Shown here one piece after another: positions 1 to 5,529 of a stretch of 7,219 nucleotides of DNA. Location of the stretch: positions 1-7,219 of the forward strand of contig JAGVUH010000152.1 of assembly GCA_019136395.1 (NCBI GenBank), read 5' to 3'. The DNA comes from Gammaproteobacteria bacterium (GTDB taxonomy: Bacteria; Pseudomonadota; Gammaproteobacteria; Chromatiales; Chromatiaceae). The translations under genes and the position numbers were made by a program. Numbering within the stretch: the stretch's first letter is position 1; each line of letters starts with the position of its first letter. Below the pieces are notes generated by a model. The model was not told the origin of the DNA. It ran no database searches and worked only from the letters and a program-made list of their open reading frames with translations.

Positions 1-8
1 ACAAGTTT

Positions 9-24
9 GTTACATTTCGTTACC
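9..24. promoter_or_regulatory. Tandem GTTAC box, possible OmpR-family operator
   Basis: GTTAC occurs at 9-13 and again at 19-23, exactly one helical turn (10 bp) apart, separated by ATTTC. Positions 11-24 (TACATTTCGTTACC) match the E. coli RstA box as I recall it (TACATNTNGTTACA) at all fixed positions except the last. Read on the minus strand it is GTAAC-N5-GTAAC, which has the layout of a CpxR box. OmpR-family response regulators bind such tandem half-sites. The target could be the DsrC-like gene to the right or a gene to the left outside the window. Nothing here identifies the regulator. Confidence 0.35.
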
Positions 25-51
25 AGAGCCGGCCGCCTAGACCCTCTCCAA

Positions 52-85
52 TGGACTCGGGCGGCTGGTCAGGAGGCCGAGTCCA
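52..85. repeat. 9-bp perfect inverted repeat upstream of the DsrC-like gene
   Basis: TGGACTCGG (52-60) pairs perfectly with CCGAGTCCA (77-85) across a 16-nt spacer. No T-run follows on either strand, so it is not a good intrinsic terminator. It could be a hairpin in an upstream transcript or in the 5' leader of the DsrC-like gene. Function is unknown. Confidence 0.5.
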
Positions 86-158
86 GGGAAGGGTAAATGA
101 TCCTTGACCACCAAAACATAACTAAGCCATCCCCAAGCAGGATGGAGGAGTGTCCATC

Positions 159-500
159 ATGTCCGCACTGCGGGTTGCCGATCGCGTTTTACCTGTAGAC
201 CGAAAGGGTTTTCTCGCCAGCTTTGATGACTGGGATCGGGAAGTGGCTCAGACCATAGCCGCCGCGCAGGGATTGGTCTTGACCGCGCGCCATTGGGCCG
301 TCATTGAGTTCCTGCGCGATTATTATCAGGAGTTTGGGCATCCCCCCTCGCCCAAGAATGTCATCCAGGCCGTGGGCAACCAGATCAGCCCTCACGTACC
401 CTGCACGCGCAAGACCCTGGAGGGGTTATTCCCGGGGGGAGGGTGCAAGCAGGCCTGCCACATCGCCGGATTACCGGATTATTTCTGTCACTCCTGCTGA
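159..500 (+). CDS. TusE/DsrC/DsvC-family sulfur relay protein, variant C-terminal arm
   Basis: This is a 113-residue cytoplasmic protein of the DsrC/TusE family, whose members carry sulfur on C-terminal cysteines, either in tRNA 2-thiouridylation (TusE) or in dissimilatory sulfur metabolism (DsrC). Family features seen are LPVDRKGFL near the N-terminus, LTARHWAVIEFLRDYYQEF (41-59), a LFPGGG turn (90-95) and KQACHIAGLP (97-106). Cys100 is at the DsrC 'CysB' position. The canonical 'CysA', 11 residues later and penultimate, is His111 here; instead there are Cys110 and the terminal Cys113, plus Cys82 and Cys96. I chose ATG 159 because GGAGGAG (144-150) is its Shine-Dalgarno; the GTG at 150 overlaps that site. 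The gene stands alone, convergent with ypjD, with no dsr or tus genes in the window. Family assignment is firm. Whether it acts as TusE, as DsrC or as a regulatory paralogue cannot be decided from sequence. Confidence 0.9.
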   Translation: MSALRVADRVLPVDRKGFLASFDDWDREVAQTIAAAQGLVLTARHWAVIEFLRDYYQEFGHPPSPKNVIQAVGNQISPHVPCTRKTLEGLFPGGGCKQACHIAGLPDYFCHSC

Positions 501-512
501 ACATTGATCGAA

Positions 513-572
513 GCCTGGCGGATTCCGCGCGACCCGGCCTTTATTGGTGGGTGATGCGCGGGTTCGCCAGGC
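513..572. terminator. Long imperfect inverted repeat between convergent genes, possible bidirectional terminator
   Basis: GCCTGGCG (513-520) pairs with CGCCAGGC (565-572). After a 4/3-nt internal loop, CCGCGC (525-530) pairs with GCGCGG (556-561), and ACCC (532-535) can pair with GGGT (549-552). This makes an 18-bp interrupted stem around a 13-nt loop. It fills the 82-nt gap between the stop of the DsrC-like gene (500) and the stop of ypjD (583), where a shared terminator would sit. Neither flank has a clear U-tract, so termination may be Rho-assisted. It could also be one copy of a dispersed REP-like palindrome. Confidence 0.5.
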
Positions 573-582
573 CTCAGCTGCG

Positions 583-1392
583 TCAGCGATGGAGGATCAG
601 TTCAAGCACCATCTTGCTGCCAAAGTAGGCCAGGATCAGCACAGCGAAACCGCTCAAGGTCCAGACAATGGCGGTCTTTCCCCGCCAGCCGTAACGCAAA
701 CGGCCAATCAGCAACCCGCCAAACATCAACCAGGCTAGCGTGGAGAGCACCGTCTTGTGCACCAGGTGCTGGGCGAACATGTCCTCGAGAAAGGCAAAAC
801 CGCTCAGCAGGGCCAGGGTCAGCAAGGCAAAGCCGGTACCGATCATCTCAAAGAGCATGCTCTCCATGGTCTGGAGGGGGGGGAGGGCACGGATGAAGCC
901 CGCGGGCCGGCGTTGACGGAGATGGCGGTCCTGGATCGCGAGCAGGATGGCCTGCACGCTGGCCAGGGTCAGGAGGCTGTAGGCCAACATGGAGATCAGG
1001 ACGTGGATCTTGATATCCCAGCCGACTGCCTGCCGCATGAAGTCGGGGCTAGGGTAACTGGCCTCTAGCAGGAGGGTGAGGGCGGCGACTGGCAGGAGCA
1101 CCAGGCCCAGGTTTTCCACGGGTTTGGTCAGACTGGAGACAGTGAAGAGGGCGATGACCGTCCAAGAGGTAAGGACCAGGGCGTTGAAGAAGCCCAGATT
1201 GATGCCCGGCGCGCGGAAAATGCCGTCGTACAGCAGCCAGCCGTGAATGAACAGCCCCGCCAGGATCAGCCAGACGGCAAGGAGGCGTGAGGGGGTGGGA
1301 GACTGGCCACGCCTGACCAAGCGCCAGCCGATGAGCCCGGTGGCGCTTAAATAGAGGGCGATGGCGATCAGGGCAAACTGGAGGTGGTGCAT
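583..1392 (-). CDS. ypjD: YpjD-like inner membrane protein of the CcsA/CcmF cytochrome c assembly superfamily
   Basis: A 269-residue polytopic membrane protein with about eight predicted transmembrane segments (roughly 3-23, 37-57, 66-86, 94-112, 130-153, 181-201, 213-231 and 240-260). The VHILISMLAYSLLTLA stretch (His130), the HLVHKTVLSTLAW stretch (His209, His212), GWRGK (235-239) and the ending LAYFGSKMVLELI all resemble E. coli YpjD. YpjD belongs to the CcsA-type family, whose histidines bind haem in true cytochrome c synthases. The tryptophan-rich WWD signature of those synthases is not seen, so haem handling is unproven. ypjD lying divergent to ffh is the conserved gammaproteobacterial order. 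ATG 1392 gives a length near the E. coli protein (263 aa). A GTG at 1410 would add six residues. Neither start has a good Shine-Dalgarno site. Confidence 0.88.
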   Translation of the reverse strand: MHHLQFALIAIALYLSATGLIGWRLVRRGQSPTPSRLLAVWLILAGLFIHGWLLYDGIFRAPGINLGFFNALVLTSWTVIALFTVSSLTKPVENLGLVLLPVAALTLLLEASYPSPDFMRQAVGWDIKIHVLISMLAYSLLTLASVQAILLAIQDRHLRQRRPAGFIRALPPLQTMESMLFEMIGTGFALLTLALLSGFAFLEDMFAQHLVHKTVLSTLAWLMFGGLLIGRLRYGWRGKTAIVWTLSGFAVLILAYFGSKMVLELILHR

Positions 1393-1620
1393 GGTGCAGG
1401 ATAATCGCACAAAGCGTCTGCGGGGGAAATGATGCTGACATATCCACGATGCCGGCTATTCCGAGTGGCATGTCAACTTGGAGTCCCCTTGGGGAAGCAT
1501 CCATCTCCAGTATTGCGCGATCGATTTTACGCTTGGCCACAGGAGGGACATGCTCAACGCCGCACACAACGGCTGGACGGTTTACCAGGGGATGAAGGCG
1601 CGTTCCCGGCGTCCGTGGCT

Positions 1621-1626
1621 TATACT
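1621..1626 (+). promoter_or_regulatory. Candidate -10 element for ffh
   Basis: TATACT (1621-1626) matches the sigma70 -10 at five of six positions and lies 71 nt before the ffh start. No acceptable -35 is found 16-18 nt upstream, where the sequence is GC-rich, and there is no properly spaced extended -10 TG. It is the best -10 candidate in the region, but weak as a promoter call. Confidence 0.35.
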
Positions 1627-1645
1627 TCACGCCGCTCACATCCAG

Positions 1646-1664
1646 ACTGATCGGCCTGATCAGT
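1646..1664 (+). promoter_or_regulatory. Perfect 7-bp dyad in the presumed ffh leader
   Basis: ACTGATC (1646-1652) and GATCAGT (1658-1664) form a perfect inverted repeat around GGCCT. It lies about 20 nt downstream of the candidate -10 and 33 nt before the ffh ATG. It could be an RNA hairpin in the 5' leader or an operator for a dimeric regulator. The regulator is unknown. Confidence 0.4.
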
Positions 1665-1697
1665 GGGTCCATATCCTGTCCTGCCCGAGGGAAACCC

Positions 1698-3071
1698 ATG
1701 TTTGAAAATCTCCAAGAGCGTTTTGGACGTGCCCTTGACAATCTCCGTGGCCGGGGGCGGTTGACGGAGGACAACATCAAGGATTCCCTGCGTGAGGTAC
1801 GCATGGCCTTGCTGGAGGCTGACGTAGCATTGCCCGTCGTGCGGGCGTTCGTCGACCGGGTGCGTGACAAGGCGATGGGGGAGGAGGTGGCGCGCAGCCT
1901 GACCCCGGGCCAGGTACTGATCAAGATCGTCAACGACGAGTTGGTCACCCTCATGGGCTCCGCCAACGAGTCCCTGAATCTGGCCGCGCAGCCTCCCGCG
2001 GTGGTCCTGATGGCGGGCTTGCAGGGTTCGGGTAAGACCACCAGCGTCGCCAAACTGGCGCGGTGGCTCCAGGAGAAACAAAAAAAGAAGGTCATGGTCG
2101 TGAGTTGCGACGTTTATCGTCCGGCGGCCATCGACCAGTTGCAGATGCTGGCCAGCGAGGTCGAGGCGGAGTTTTATCCCAGCCAGGGGGATCAGGACCC
2201 AGTGCGCATTGCCCGCGCCGCTCTGGATGCGGCGCGCAAGCACTTCAAGGATGTGCTGATCGTCGATACCGCCGGTCGTCTGCATGTCGACCAGGCCATG
2301 ATGGACGAGATCCAGCGAGTCCATGCGGCCCTCAAACCGGTCGAGACCCTCTTTGTCGTTGACGCCATGACGGGGCAGGACGCCGCCAACACTGCCAAGG
2401 CCTTTGATGATGCCTTGCCCTTGACGGGTGTGATCCTGACCAAGACCGACGGTGATGCGCGCGGGGGCGCGGCCCTCTCCATCCGGCACCTCACCGGCAA
2501 GCCGATCAAGTTTCTCGGGGTTGGGGAAAAGACGGCCGCCCTGGAACCCTTCCACCCCGAGCGCGTTGCCTCCCGTATCCTGGGCATGGGCGATGTGCTG
2601 TCCCTGGTCGAGGAGGTCCAGGGCAAGATCGATCGCGACAAGGCGGAGCAATTGGTCAAAAAGATCCAGAAGGGTAAGGACTTCGACCTGGCGGACTTTC
2701 GTGACCAGTTACTGCAGATGTCCAAAATGGGTGGGATGGCGGGGCTGCTGGACAAGTTGCCTGGCATGGGGCAGGTACCGGAACACCTCAAGCAGCAGGT
2801 CAACGACAAGGAGATGAAGCGCCTAGTGGCGATGATCGATTCCATGACCCCCCACGAACGGGCTTTTCCGGCCATTATCAAGGGGGCACGGAAGCGGCGG
2901 ATTGCCCAGGGATCCGGGACGCAGATCCAGGACCTGAATCGATTGCTCAAGCAATTCACCGTCATGCAGAAGACGATGAAGAAGATGAAGGGCGGAGGGG
3001 TGACGCGTATGTTGCGCTCCCTCTCCGGGCGTCTTCCGGGCATGGGGATGCCGGGGCGGATGCCCTTTTGA
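1698..3071 (+). CDS. ffh: Signal recognition particle protein Ffh (SRP54 GTPase)
   Basis: Ffh binds 4.5S RNA and signal sequences emerging from ribosomes, then delivers the ribosome to FtsY at the inner membrane with GTP hydrolysis. The 457-residue length is normal. The order is N domain (1-~95), then the G domain with GLQGSGKTT (107-115), DVYRPAA (138-144), DTAGR (190-194), TKTD (248-251) and GVGEK (274-278), then the methionine-rich M domain (~300-457). The M domain holds the finger-loop region QMSKMGGMAGLLDKLPGM (340-357) and the RNA-binding SMTPHER...ARKRRIAQGSG stretch (382-407). The C-terminal tail is rich in Gly, Met and Arg. The start ATG has GAGG seven nt upstream. It is followed 141 nt later by rpsP, which has its own promoter, so ffh is probably a separate transcription unit with possible read-through. 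Confidence 0.98.
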   Translation: MFENLQERFGRALDNLRGRGRLTEDNIKDSLREVRMALLEADVALPVVRAFVDRVRDKAMGEEVARSLTPGQVLIKIVNDELVTLMGSANESLNLAAQPPAVVLMAGLQGSGKTTSVAKLARWLQEKQKKKVMVVSCDVYRPAAIDQLQMLASEVEAEFYPSQGDQDPVRIARAALDAARKHFKDVLIVDTAGRLHVDQAMMDEIQRVHAALKPVETLFVVDAMTGQDAANTAKAFDDALPLTGVILTKTDGDARGGAALSIRHLTGKPIKFLGVGEKTAALEPFHPERVASRILGMGDVLSLVEEVQGKIDRDKAEQLVKKIQKGKDFDLADFRDQLLQMSKMGGMAGLLDKLPGMGQVPEHLKQQVNDKEMKRLVAMIDSMTPHERAFPAIIKGARKRRIAQGSGTQIQDLNRLLKQFTVMQKTMKKMKGGGVTRMLRSLSGRLPGMGMPGRMPF

Positions 3072-3080
3072 CCGTGCCAT

Positions 3081-3098
3081 CCTGGCCCGGAGGGCAGG
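3081..3098 (+). terminator. Hairpin just after ffh, weak terminator candidate
   Basis: CCTG (3081-3084) and CCC (3086-3088) pair with GGG (3092-3094) and CAGG (3095-3098), with one bulged G and a GGA loop. It begins 10 nt after the ffh stop. No U-tract follows, so it would attenuate rather than end transcription, or only protect the 3' end. Confidence 0.3.
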
Positions 3099-3117
3099 GT
3101 GTGAGGCGATACGCCGC

Positions 3118-3145
3118 TTTCAATTTTCGCGATTTCAAGTAGAAT
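3118..3145 (+). promoter_or_regulatory. Sigma70 promoter of the rpsP-rimM-trmD-rplS operon
   Basis: TAGAAT (3140-3145) is a strong -10. TTTCAA (3118-3123) sits 16 nt upstream as a poor -35. A GC-rich discriminator (GCCGCG) follows. Transcription would start near 3152, leaving a leader of about 60 nt with a small GCGCC/GGCGC hairpin (3159-3163 with 3170-3174). The position, directly before rpsP and after ffh, is where this operon's promoter is expected. The same -10/discriminator string recurs at 7140-7157. Confidence 0.6.
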
Positions 3146-3212
3146 GCCGCGTTTACTCGCGCCTTGGTGGGCGCTAGGGCTGAAATTTGGAACTTAGACA
3201 TCAGGGCTAACC

Positions 3213-3506
3213 ATGGTCACGATTCGTTTGTCGCGAGGCGGCGCCAAGAAGCGCCCTTTCTACCAGGTCGTCGTTGCTGACGTGCGAAGCCGCCGGGACG
3301 GGCGGTACATCGAGCGCATCGGCTTCTTCAACCCCATCGCCGTCGGAGGTGAGGTGAAGGTGCGCCTGGATCGAGACCGCGCCGATTACTGGATTGCTCA
3401 GGGTGCCAAGCCGACTGAGCGCGTTGCGCAACTGATGAAGTTGGTGAGCAAGGAAGCGGGCAATCTGCCCGTCGCTACTGGCGTTCAGGCCGTCGCCGCG
3501 TTCTGA
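3213..3506 (+). CDS. rpsP: 30S ribosomal protein S16
   Basis: S16 is an early 16S rRNA-binding protein of the 30S subunit. The 97-residue product starts [20 protein letters not shown], the family's hallmark N-terminus, followed by [19 protein letters not shown] and [12 protein letters not shown], all typical. The length is slightly over the E. coli protein (82 aa) because of an Ala/Val-rich tail, which is common in the family. AGGG six nt before the ATG is the Shine-Dalgarno. It is the first gene of the ribosomal operon and is followed by rimM after 65 nt. Confidence 0.98.
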   Translation: MVTIRLSRGGAKKRPFYQVVVADVRSRRDGRYIERIGFFNPIAVGGEVKVRLDRDRADYWIAQGAKPTERVAQLMKLVSKEAGNLPVATGVQAVAAF

Positions 3507-3510
3507 GCGG

Positions 3511-3549
3511 CAGGTATGGCATTCGTCCGACTTGTACGGATCTCACCTG
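3511..3549 (+). promoter_or_regulatory. Interrupted inverted repeat in the rpsP-rimM gap
   Basis: CAGGT (3511-3515) can pair with ACCTG (3545-3549), and inside it TCCG (3526-3529) with CGGA (3537-3540). The structure lies between the rpsP stop and the rimM GTG. mRNA structure is known to hold down rimM and trmD translation in E. coli, so a similar role is plausible here. The stem is short and interrupted, so the call is tentative. Confidence 0.3.
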
Positions 3550-3571
3550 ATTTGTTCTGGGCCGATAAACG

Positions 3572-4069
3572 GTGGCGGAGCGCACCCTCGTTTTAGGTCG
3601 CATTTCCGGCCTGTTCGGGGTCCAGGGTTGGGTAAAGATTTTTTCTGAGACCGAGCCCAAGGAGGCCATCCTCAGTTATTCACCCTGGTTTCTGGGGGCT
3701 CAGCAGTCACCCCGCCAGGTCCTGGAGGGGCGGAGGCACGGCAAGACCTTGGTGGCGCGGCTGGCCGGATGCGATAACCGCGATGAGGCGGCGTCCCTGG
3801 TGAACATGGATATCGCAGTCCCCCGTCAGCAGTTGCCAGCCCTGAGTGAGGATGAATTTTACTGGGCCGACCTGGAGGGTTTGGCCGTTGAGACCCTGGC
3901 CGGCACCGCCCTTGGTAGAATTGATCACCTCTTTGCCACCGCGGGTAACGATGTCTTGGTTGTGAAGGGCGACCGCGAACGCTTGATACCCTTCATCTGG
4001 GAGGATGTGATCAAGGAGATCGATCTCGCCTCAGGGCGGATGCGTGTCGACTGGGATCCGGATTTCTAG
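3572..4069 (+). CDS. rimM: Ribosome maturation factor RimM
   Basis: RimM binds S19 in the 30S head and helps 16S rRNA processing and assembly. The 165-residue product has the N-terminal RimM domain (LGRISGLFGVQGWVKIFSETEP, 8-29) and a C-terminal PRC-barrel (about 96-165). The PRC-barrel contains FYWADLEG (96-103), GNDVLVV (125-131), LIPF (138-141) and the ending VDWDPDF, all family signatures. The start is GTG 3572: an in-frame TAA at 3566-3568 excludes any earlier start, and the conserved VLGRISG follows almost at once. No real Shine-Dalgarno precedes it, suggesting weak or coupled translation. The trmD start lies 15 nt after its stop. Confidence 0.96.
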   Translation: MAERTLVLGRISGLFGVQGWVKIFSETEPKEAILSYSPWFLGAQQSPRQVLEGRRHGKTLVARLAGCDNRDEAASLVNMDIAVPRQQLPALSEDEFYWADLEGLAVETLAGTALGRIDHLFATAGNDVLVVKGDRERLIPFIWEDVIKEIDLASGRMRVDWDPDF

Positions 4070-4084
4070 TCCTGGTTGTCTTGC

Positions 4085-4828
4085 GTGCGCTTTGATGTCA
4101 TCACCCTCTTCCCCGCGATGTTTCGGGCCCTGGAGGATGAAGGCGTCATCGCTCGGGCCCTGAGCTCTGGCATCGCTGAACTGCACTTGTGGAATCCGCG
4201 TGATTACGCGCGGGATGTCCACCGCACCGTTGACGACCGCCCTTATGGGGGTGGGCCGGGGATGGTGATGAAGGTTGGCCCGCTGCGAGCGGCGATCGAA
4301 GACGCCCGGACCGCGGCCCCAAAAAGCCGTGTCGCTTATCTGAGCCCCCAGGGTCGCCTTCTGGACCAGGGGGAGATGGCCCGCATCGCTCAGGCTGGTG
4401 GCTGGATTCTGGTCGCGGGTAGATATGAAGGGATTGATGAACGTTTGATCGCCGGTTGGGTGGACGAGGAATGGTCCATCGGTGATTATGTACTGAGTGG
4501 CGGTGAGTTGCCGGCAATGGTGGTAATGGATGCGGTCATCCGGCTCCTGCCGGGGGCCTTGGGTCATGCAGACTCGGCGCGGGAGGATTCCCATGTTGCC
4601 GGTCTGCTGGATCATCCCCACTACACCCGCCCCGCCCTCATCGCAGGCCAGCCGGTGCCGGCGGTGTTGCTCAGCGGTGACCATGGCGCTATCCAGCGCT
4701 GGCGTCTGAGGCAAGCCCTAGGCAGGACCTGGCTGCGTCGCCCCGATTTATTGCGGCGTCGGTCCCTGAATCAGCAGGAACAGGCGTTGCTTGATGAATT
4801 TATCCACGCGCACCAAGACGCTGGGTGA
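4085..4828 (+). CDS. trmD: tRNA (guanine-N1)-methyltransferase TrmD
   Basis: TrmD methylates G37 at N1 in tRNAs reading codons that start with C or G, using S-adenosylmethionine, and so prevents +1 frameshifting. The 247-residue protein shows [12 protein letters not shown] (49-60), YLSPQG (85-90), GRYEGIDER (112-120) and [15 protein letters not shown] (130-144), which form the SPOUT trefoil-knot SAM site. Asp168 in REDSH corresponds to the catalytic Asp169 of E. coli. HYTRP (179-183) and [15 protein letters not shown] (206-220) are also typical. I chose GTG 4085 because [10 protein letters not shown] aligns residue for residue with the E. coli N-terminus. TTG 4076 would add three residues. 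Neither start has a clear Shine-Dalgarno, so translation is probably low or coupled to rimM. Confidence 0.97.
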   Translation: MRFDVITLFPAMFRALEDEGVIARALSSGIAELHLWNPRDYARDVHRTVDDRPYGGGPGMVMKVGPLRAAIEDARTAAPKSRVAYLSPQGRLLDQGEMARIAQAGGWILVAGRYEGIDERLIAGWVDEEWSIGDYVLSGGELPAMVVMDAVIRLLPGALGHADSAREDSHVAGLLDHPHYTRPALIAGQPVPAVLLSGDHGAIQRWRLRQALGRTWLRRPDLLRRRSLNQQEQALLDEFIHAHQDAG

Positions 4829-4846
4829 GAACTGGAGCTTGAGAGC

Positions 4847-5188
4847 ATGAATATCATCGAGGCACTCGAAAAAGAGCAGATGGGCCGCGAGGTCCCGGAT
4901 TTTGCCCCCGGCGATACGGTCGTGGTGCAGGTCAAGGTGAAGGAAGGCAACCGCGAACGGCTCCAGGCCTTCGAGGGTGTCGTGATCGCCAAGCGTAACC
5001 GGGGCCTGAACTCGGCCTTCACCGTGCGCAAGTTGTCCCATGGTGAGGGTGTGGAACGTGTGTTCCAGACTTATAGCCCCTTGGTCGATTCCATCCAGGT
5101 TAAGCGTCGTGGCGATGTCCGCCGCGCCAAGCTTTACTACCTGCGGGGACGCACTGGCAAGGCGGCCCGCATCAAAGAGAAGGTCTGA
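4847..5188 (+). CDS. rplS: 50S ribosomal protein L19
   Basis: L19 lies at the 30S-50S interface of the large subunit. The 113-residue product carries the usual family blocks: [58 protein letters not shown] and [25 protein letters not shown]. Length and sequence are normal throughout. ATG 4847 is preceded by GGAG at 4834-4837 and a purine-rich GAGAG. The gene starts 18 nt after trmD and is the last gene of the operon, followed by a gene-free gap. Confidence 0.98.
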   Translation: MNIIEALEKEQMGREVPDFAPGDTVVVQVKVKEGNRERLQAFEGVVIAKRNRGLNSAFTVRKLSHGEGVERVFQTYSPLVDSIQVKRRGDVRRAKLYYLRGRTGKAARIKEKV

Positions 5189-5529
5189 TCTGCTTAGGCC
5201 ATCTGCCTGGCGGCGCTCCTCCCCTCATCTTGGGGGTGAGCGCTCTCCGCATGCCTTTCCCATAGGGCTCGGTGTCGGCTTCTTAACGCCAATGCTCTAC
5301 GGTGGTTCTCCTTGGAGGCTGGAAAAGACTGGCCATTCTTTACCATTGTGACCACCCCCAGCCAGTGACCTTGCCGGGGCTGTTTATCGGGCTGCGGGAC
5401 TGCCTGTGCAATGCCTTTGGGGGGATGGTTGCCCCTCCACCAGTCGCTGTTCTTAAGCGCAGTTTGTGCGTGATTCGCTCGGCCCTTCCAAATCCACTCT
5501 GCCTTCCGCCTTAGATTCAGGTTTAAGCC
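5189..5529. other. rplS-sbcB intergenic region, no gene
   Basis: This 341-nt stretch contains a terminator-like hairpin in its first 60 nt. The rest shows no recognisable gene on either strand. The open frames present are Pro/Leu- or Arg/Gln-rich and look like out-of-frame translations. I found no convincing sigma70 promoter for sbcB, although one must lie here if sbcB is transcribed independently. Confidence 0.6.
5213..5243 (+). terminator. Hairpin after rplS, likely operon terminator with weak U-tract
   Basis: GCGCTC (5213-5218) pairs with GAGCGC (5238-5243). After one mismatch, TCCCC (5220-5224) pairs with GGGGG (5232-5236) around the 7-nt loop TCATCTT. The stem is stable and begins 25 nt after the rplS stop. 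The following sequence is TCTCCGCATGCC, not a run of T, so termination may be partial or may need Rho. Confidence 0.5.

Larger units (their letters stand above)
1393..1697. other. Divergent ypjD/ffh intergenic region, no gene
   Basis: About 305 nt lie between the two divergent starts. Short open frames run through it on both strands, but none has a recognisable product or a sensible Shine-Dalgarno. It holds three dyads. ATGCC (1449-1453) pairs with GGCAT (1467-1471), flanked by TGAC (1436-1439) and GTCA (1472-1475). TCCCCttGGGGA lies at 1484-1495. ACTGATC/GATCAGT forms a perfect repeat at 1646-1664. A minus-strand TTGACA (1476-1471) has no partner -10 at 16-18 nt. I see no SRP RNA or other known RNA motif. 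Confidence 0.6.

Noticed and set aside
1429..1705. Small plus-strand open frames before ffh (73 and 75 codons)
   Set aside because: They overlap each other in different frames, lack ribosome sites and show no family resemblance; one runs into the ffh start.
1049..2651. Long minus-strand open frames (348 and 343 codons) overlapping ypjD and ffh
   Set aside because: They are antisense shadows of ffh and ypjD in high-GC DNA. Their Arg/Gln/Gly-rich translations match no family, and the sense genes are unmistakable.
2192..3043. Minus-strand open frame of 283 codons inside ffh
   Set aside because: The Ser/Arg/Ile-rich translation is typical of the antisense of a high-GC gene. There is no ribosome site, and the conserved Ffh M domain occupies the other strand.
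3516..3596. Possible 26-codon leader peptide overlapping the rimM start
   Set aside because: AGG lies only one base before the ATG, too close to act as a ribosome site, and the peptide shows no attenuation-type codon run.
4031..4714. Minus-strand open frame of 227 codons opposite trmD
   Set aside because: It is antisense to every conserved TrmD motif and has no recognisable product.
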